Shown: positions 62,757 through 64,000 of the stretch, one piece after another | Position numbering within the stretch: the first letter of the stretch is position 1 | How the letters are laid out: each line of letters begins with the position of its first letter | Source: Gammaproteobacteria bacterium | GTDB lineage: Bacteria > Pseudomonadota > Gammaproteobacteria > SZUA-229 | Direction: 5' to 3' | Assembly: GCA_026195255.1 (NCBI GenBank) | Contig: JAPHSS010000002.1 | Span: 62,001 to 126,000 of the forward strand | DNA length: 64,000 nucleotides | Notes under the pieces: generated by a model | Told to the model about the DNA's origin: nothing | What the model saw: only the letters and a program-made list of their open reading frames with translations | Databases searched by the model: none | Made by a program: the position numbers and the translations under genes

Positions 62757-62877
62757 CTGCTCGCTCAGCTTACGCCTGACGGGTCGCATGGCTTCGTTGG
62801 GCAATGGACATTTACATTTGTAAACTCACATTGCCCGCCTTGCCCTGCAACCCGTCAGACGCAACCTGAACGAGCGC
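62757..62877. repeat. About 120-bp imperfect palindrome after rnpB
   Basis: The left half runs CTGCTCGCTCAGCTTACGCC, TGACGGGTCGCATGGC, GGGCAATG, CATTTACA; the right half mirrors it as TTTGTAAACTC, CATTGCCC, GCAACCCGTCAGACGC, AACCTGAACGAGCGC. It would fold into one long hairpin. It looks like a mobile-type non-autonomous or REP-like element; no transposase is near. Confidence 0.65.
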
Positions 62878-62903
62878 TCTCCTCCGACGTAACTATACCT
62901 GTG

Positions 62904-62953
62904 CTCAGGCTTTGCCTGAGGAACCTTTTTTTAGTTTGCACTTTGTGCAAACT
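62904..62953. repeat. Two adjacent perfect hairpins with TTT loops
   Basis: CTCAGGC-TTT-GCCTGAG (62904-62920) and AGTTTGCAC-TTT-GTGCAAACT (62933-62953). Each is perfect, with a T-run between them (62926-62932). They form part of the structured block after rnpB. Confidence 0.6.
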
Positions 62954-63000
62954 GTCTCGTTCTTGTGATTCTTCTGAGGGAGGGGCAGGCACGTAGATTG

Positions 63001-63033
63001 ATCTCGTTCCCACGGTCCTCCGTGGGAATGCAT
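63001..63033 (+). repeat. CTCGTTCCCACGG palindrome, intact copy
   Basis: TTCCCACGG (63007-63015), TCCT, CCGTGGGAA (63020-63028): a perfect 9-bp stem with 4-nt loop, flanked by ATCTCG and TGCAT. The type CTCGTTCCCACG-CGTGGGAATGC recurs between genes in many bacterial genomes. A degenerate copy lies at 54731. Confidence 0.7.
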
Positions 63034-63102
63034 AGGTAATTTATACGCGAGATTTGAAATGTAATTCGAGCCACATTCTATTTTTTGTCACTTACTTAAA
63101 AT

Positions 63103-63131
63103 CTCAGTGCGCTTTGTGTCTCTGTGGCTTA
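63103..63131 (+). repeat. Single end of the CTCTGTGGC repeat family
   Basis: CTCAGTGCGCTTTGTGTCTCTGTGGCTTA, the arm type seen at 9448, 12317 and 45167, located just after the rhodanese gene's stop (minus strand). Confidence 0.4.
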
Positions 63132-63150
63132 TTTCTATAGTTTAAAGGCC

Positions 63151-63798
63151 TTATTTTGTTTTCTGCATAGGTTTAACCACAGTCAAACCCAGTGACTCCC
63201 AGTTCTGCATGCCGCCCCGGTAATATTTTATGCGCGCTGCCGGGTAGCCGAATTGTAAAAGTATTCTGATGGCTGTTGGGGATTGGCCGCACCATATTCC
63301 GTTACAGTACATAATGATGGTTTTTGCGTTATTGAAATTCAACGCGTTGCCTGTATTGAGTACATTGAATTTATCTTCCATTATTTCAAGCGCGCGTTCT
63401 TCGTTTTTAAACTCTGTGAAAGGTATGTTAATAGTGCCTGGTATAGTGCCGCGTTTTACCCATGCGTCTGTGCGAGAATCGATGATCATTAAATTTTCAT
63501 TACCGCCACTTATTTTCTTTAGGTAATTGATCATTTCTAAACTACCAATGGTTTCTACAGCGTGAGGTTTGAAGGGATGCATGGGCTGTATCTTGCCGCG
63601 GTGTGTTTTCTGGAAGTATTTGCTGATTATGTTATCGCGGTTCTGGTTGCGCTTTATGGTTACTGTTTGTCCATTATGTTTGACGTCTATGCTGTAAAGT
63701 TCATGGTTAATCATGACTTTTTTGGTTTTTTCTTCAGCAAAAACCGTGAAAGTTAAGGTTAATGATATTAATAGGCTGCAAATGATAGTTTTAGGCAT
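63151..63798 (-). CDS. Periplasmic rhodanese-domain protein
   Basis: 215 residues. Signal peptide (TIICSLLISLTLTFTVFA, cleavage about residue 21), a ~60-residue N-terminal extension with beta-strand character (ELYSIDVKHNGQTVTIKRN) and a rhodanese domain: MIIDSRTDAWVKRGTIPGTINIPF, then the catalytic loop MYCNGIWCGQSP (Cys165), and FGYPAARIKYYRGGMQNWESLGL. A second cysteine (170) in the loop is unusual. It probably handles sulfane sulfur or thiosulfate in the periplasm. A second, decayed rhodanese lies at 15636. Confidence 0.88.
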   Translation of the reverse strand: MPKTIICSLLISLTLTFTVFAEEKTKKVMINHELYSIDVKHNGQTVTIKRNQNRDNIISKYFQKTHRGKIQPMHPFKPHAVETIGSLEMINYLKKISGGNENLMIIDSRTDAWVKRGTIPGTINIPFTEFKNEERALEIMEDKFNVLNTGNALNFNNAKTIIMYCNGIWCGQSPTAIRILLQFGYPAARIKYYRGGMQNWESLGLTVVKPMQKTK

Positions 63799-64000
63799 AA
63801 ATGTCTCTTATTTTGCTGGTTATTACACTATTTTATATAGTGTAAATTATCTCTGAATAATAGTGGATTTTGCCATTCCGGGTAAACTTCTAAAAAATAC
63901 CTAAATTTCTTAAATACCATCTTAAGTTAAAGTAATTTATTAAGTTGTCATCCCAACCTGTTGAGTTATCTTTTCTTATTCCGTTTGTCCGCGTGTAAAT

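Larger units (their letters stand above)
62747..63150. other. Gene-free region of stacked palindromes
   Basis: The 400 bp after rnpB contain no gene but several structured pieces: a ~120-bp imperfect palindrome, two short perfect hairpins, the CTCGTTCCCACGG palindrome and a CTCTGTGGC repeat end (all entered separately). Frames seen here do not have ribosome sites or family features. Confidence 0.7.

Noticed and set aside
62414-62996. Frames of 61-101 codons over rnpB and the palindromes after it
   Set aside because: They overlap a conserved structural RNA and palindromes; no ribosome sites or family motifs.

Overview
This is a chromosomal segment of an AT-rich gammaproteobacterium. Much of the gene order is the block familiar from Pseudomonas-type genomes: lptB-rpoN-hpf-ptsN-rapZ, mlaFEDCB-murA-hisG-hisD-hisC-degS/algW-like, petABC-sspA-sspB and diaA-yraN-lpoA-rsmI-rnpB. 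It carries a bc1 complex, a RegB/RegA redox two-component pair, a c5-type cytochrome lipoprotein, a MotY-like protein and HprK with an incomplete (regulatory) PTS. This fits a respiring, probably motile gammaproteobacterium, perhaps a methylotroph or sulfur oxidiser; I cannot name the genus from sequence alone.

Layout. 1-9.3 kb: partial GFA-family gene, tmcA, a small membrane protein, a cytochrome c5-like lipoprotein, a spermidine-synthase-like methyltransferase, two hypotheticals, purE-purK and two more hypotheticals. 9.3-15.5 kb: phoH with an unusual leader, a lipoprotein made of three ~100-residue repeats, greB, a MotY-like gene and argG. 15.6-21 kb: a decayed rhodanese gene followed by a three-gene signalling operon (hybrid kinase, receiver-EAL phosphodiesterase, and a HisKA-pseudoreceiver-Hpt protein with no ATPase domain). 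21-35.7 kb, minus strand: thrC, then one long cluster transcribed CaCA exchanger-kdsD-kdsC-lptC-lptA-lptB-rpoN-hpf-ptsN-hprK-rapZ-EIIA(Man)-HPr-ptsI-mgtE, joining LPS export, sigma-54 and nitrogen/carbon PTS regulation. 35.7-43.9 kb: a DUF72-like gene, an unlisted 37-codon membrane microprotein gene, mlaFEDCB, murA, hisG and hisD. 43.9-48.3 kb: repeats around a zinc-ribbon gene, hsp20, hisC, a DegS/AlgW-like protease and a Nif3-family gene. 48.5-54.2 kb: petABC, sspAB, regA/regB with a sequence matching the RegR-type box upstream. 54.5-64 kb: glcD-like oxidase, diaA, yraN, lpoA, rsmI, three tandem paralogous TPR-like genes, rnpB, palindromic repeats and a periplasmic rhodanese.

Intergenic DNA is rich in repeats. 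Five copies of a ~170-220 bp element with nested inverted repeats (ends related to ACATATCCATCGGGGAAAGG) occur at about 12.9, 43.9, 44.3, 54.5 and 62.1 kb. Other palindromic families share ends such as GCCAC-GAGGC-CAG or CTCGTTCCCACGG.

The observations most worth a second look are the repeat family, the three tandem TPR-like proteins between rsmI and rnpB, the ATPase-less phosphorelay protein, the CxxC membrane microprotein, the apparent AUC start of mlaF, the RegA-like box upstream of regBA and the phoH leader. I found no CRISPR array, tRNA, transposase or prophage. All family assignments come from reading motifs; no database search was run.
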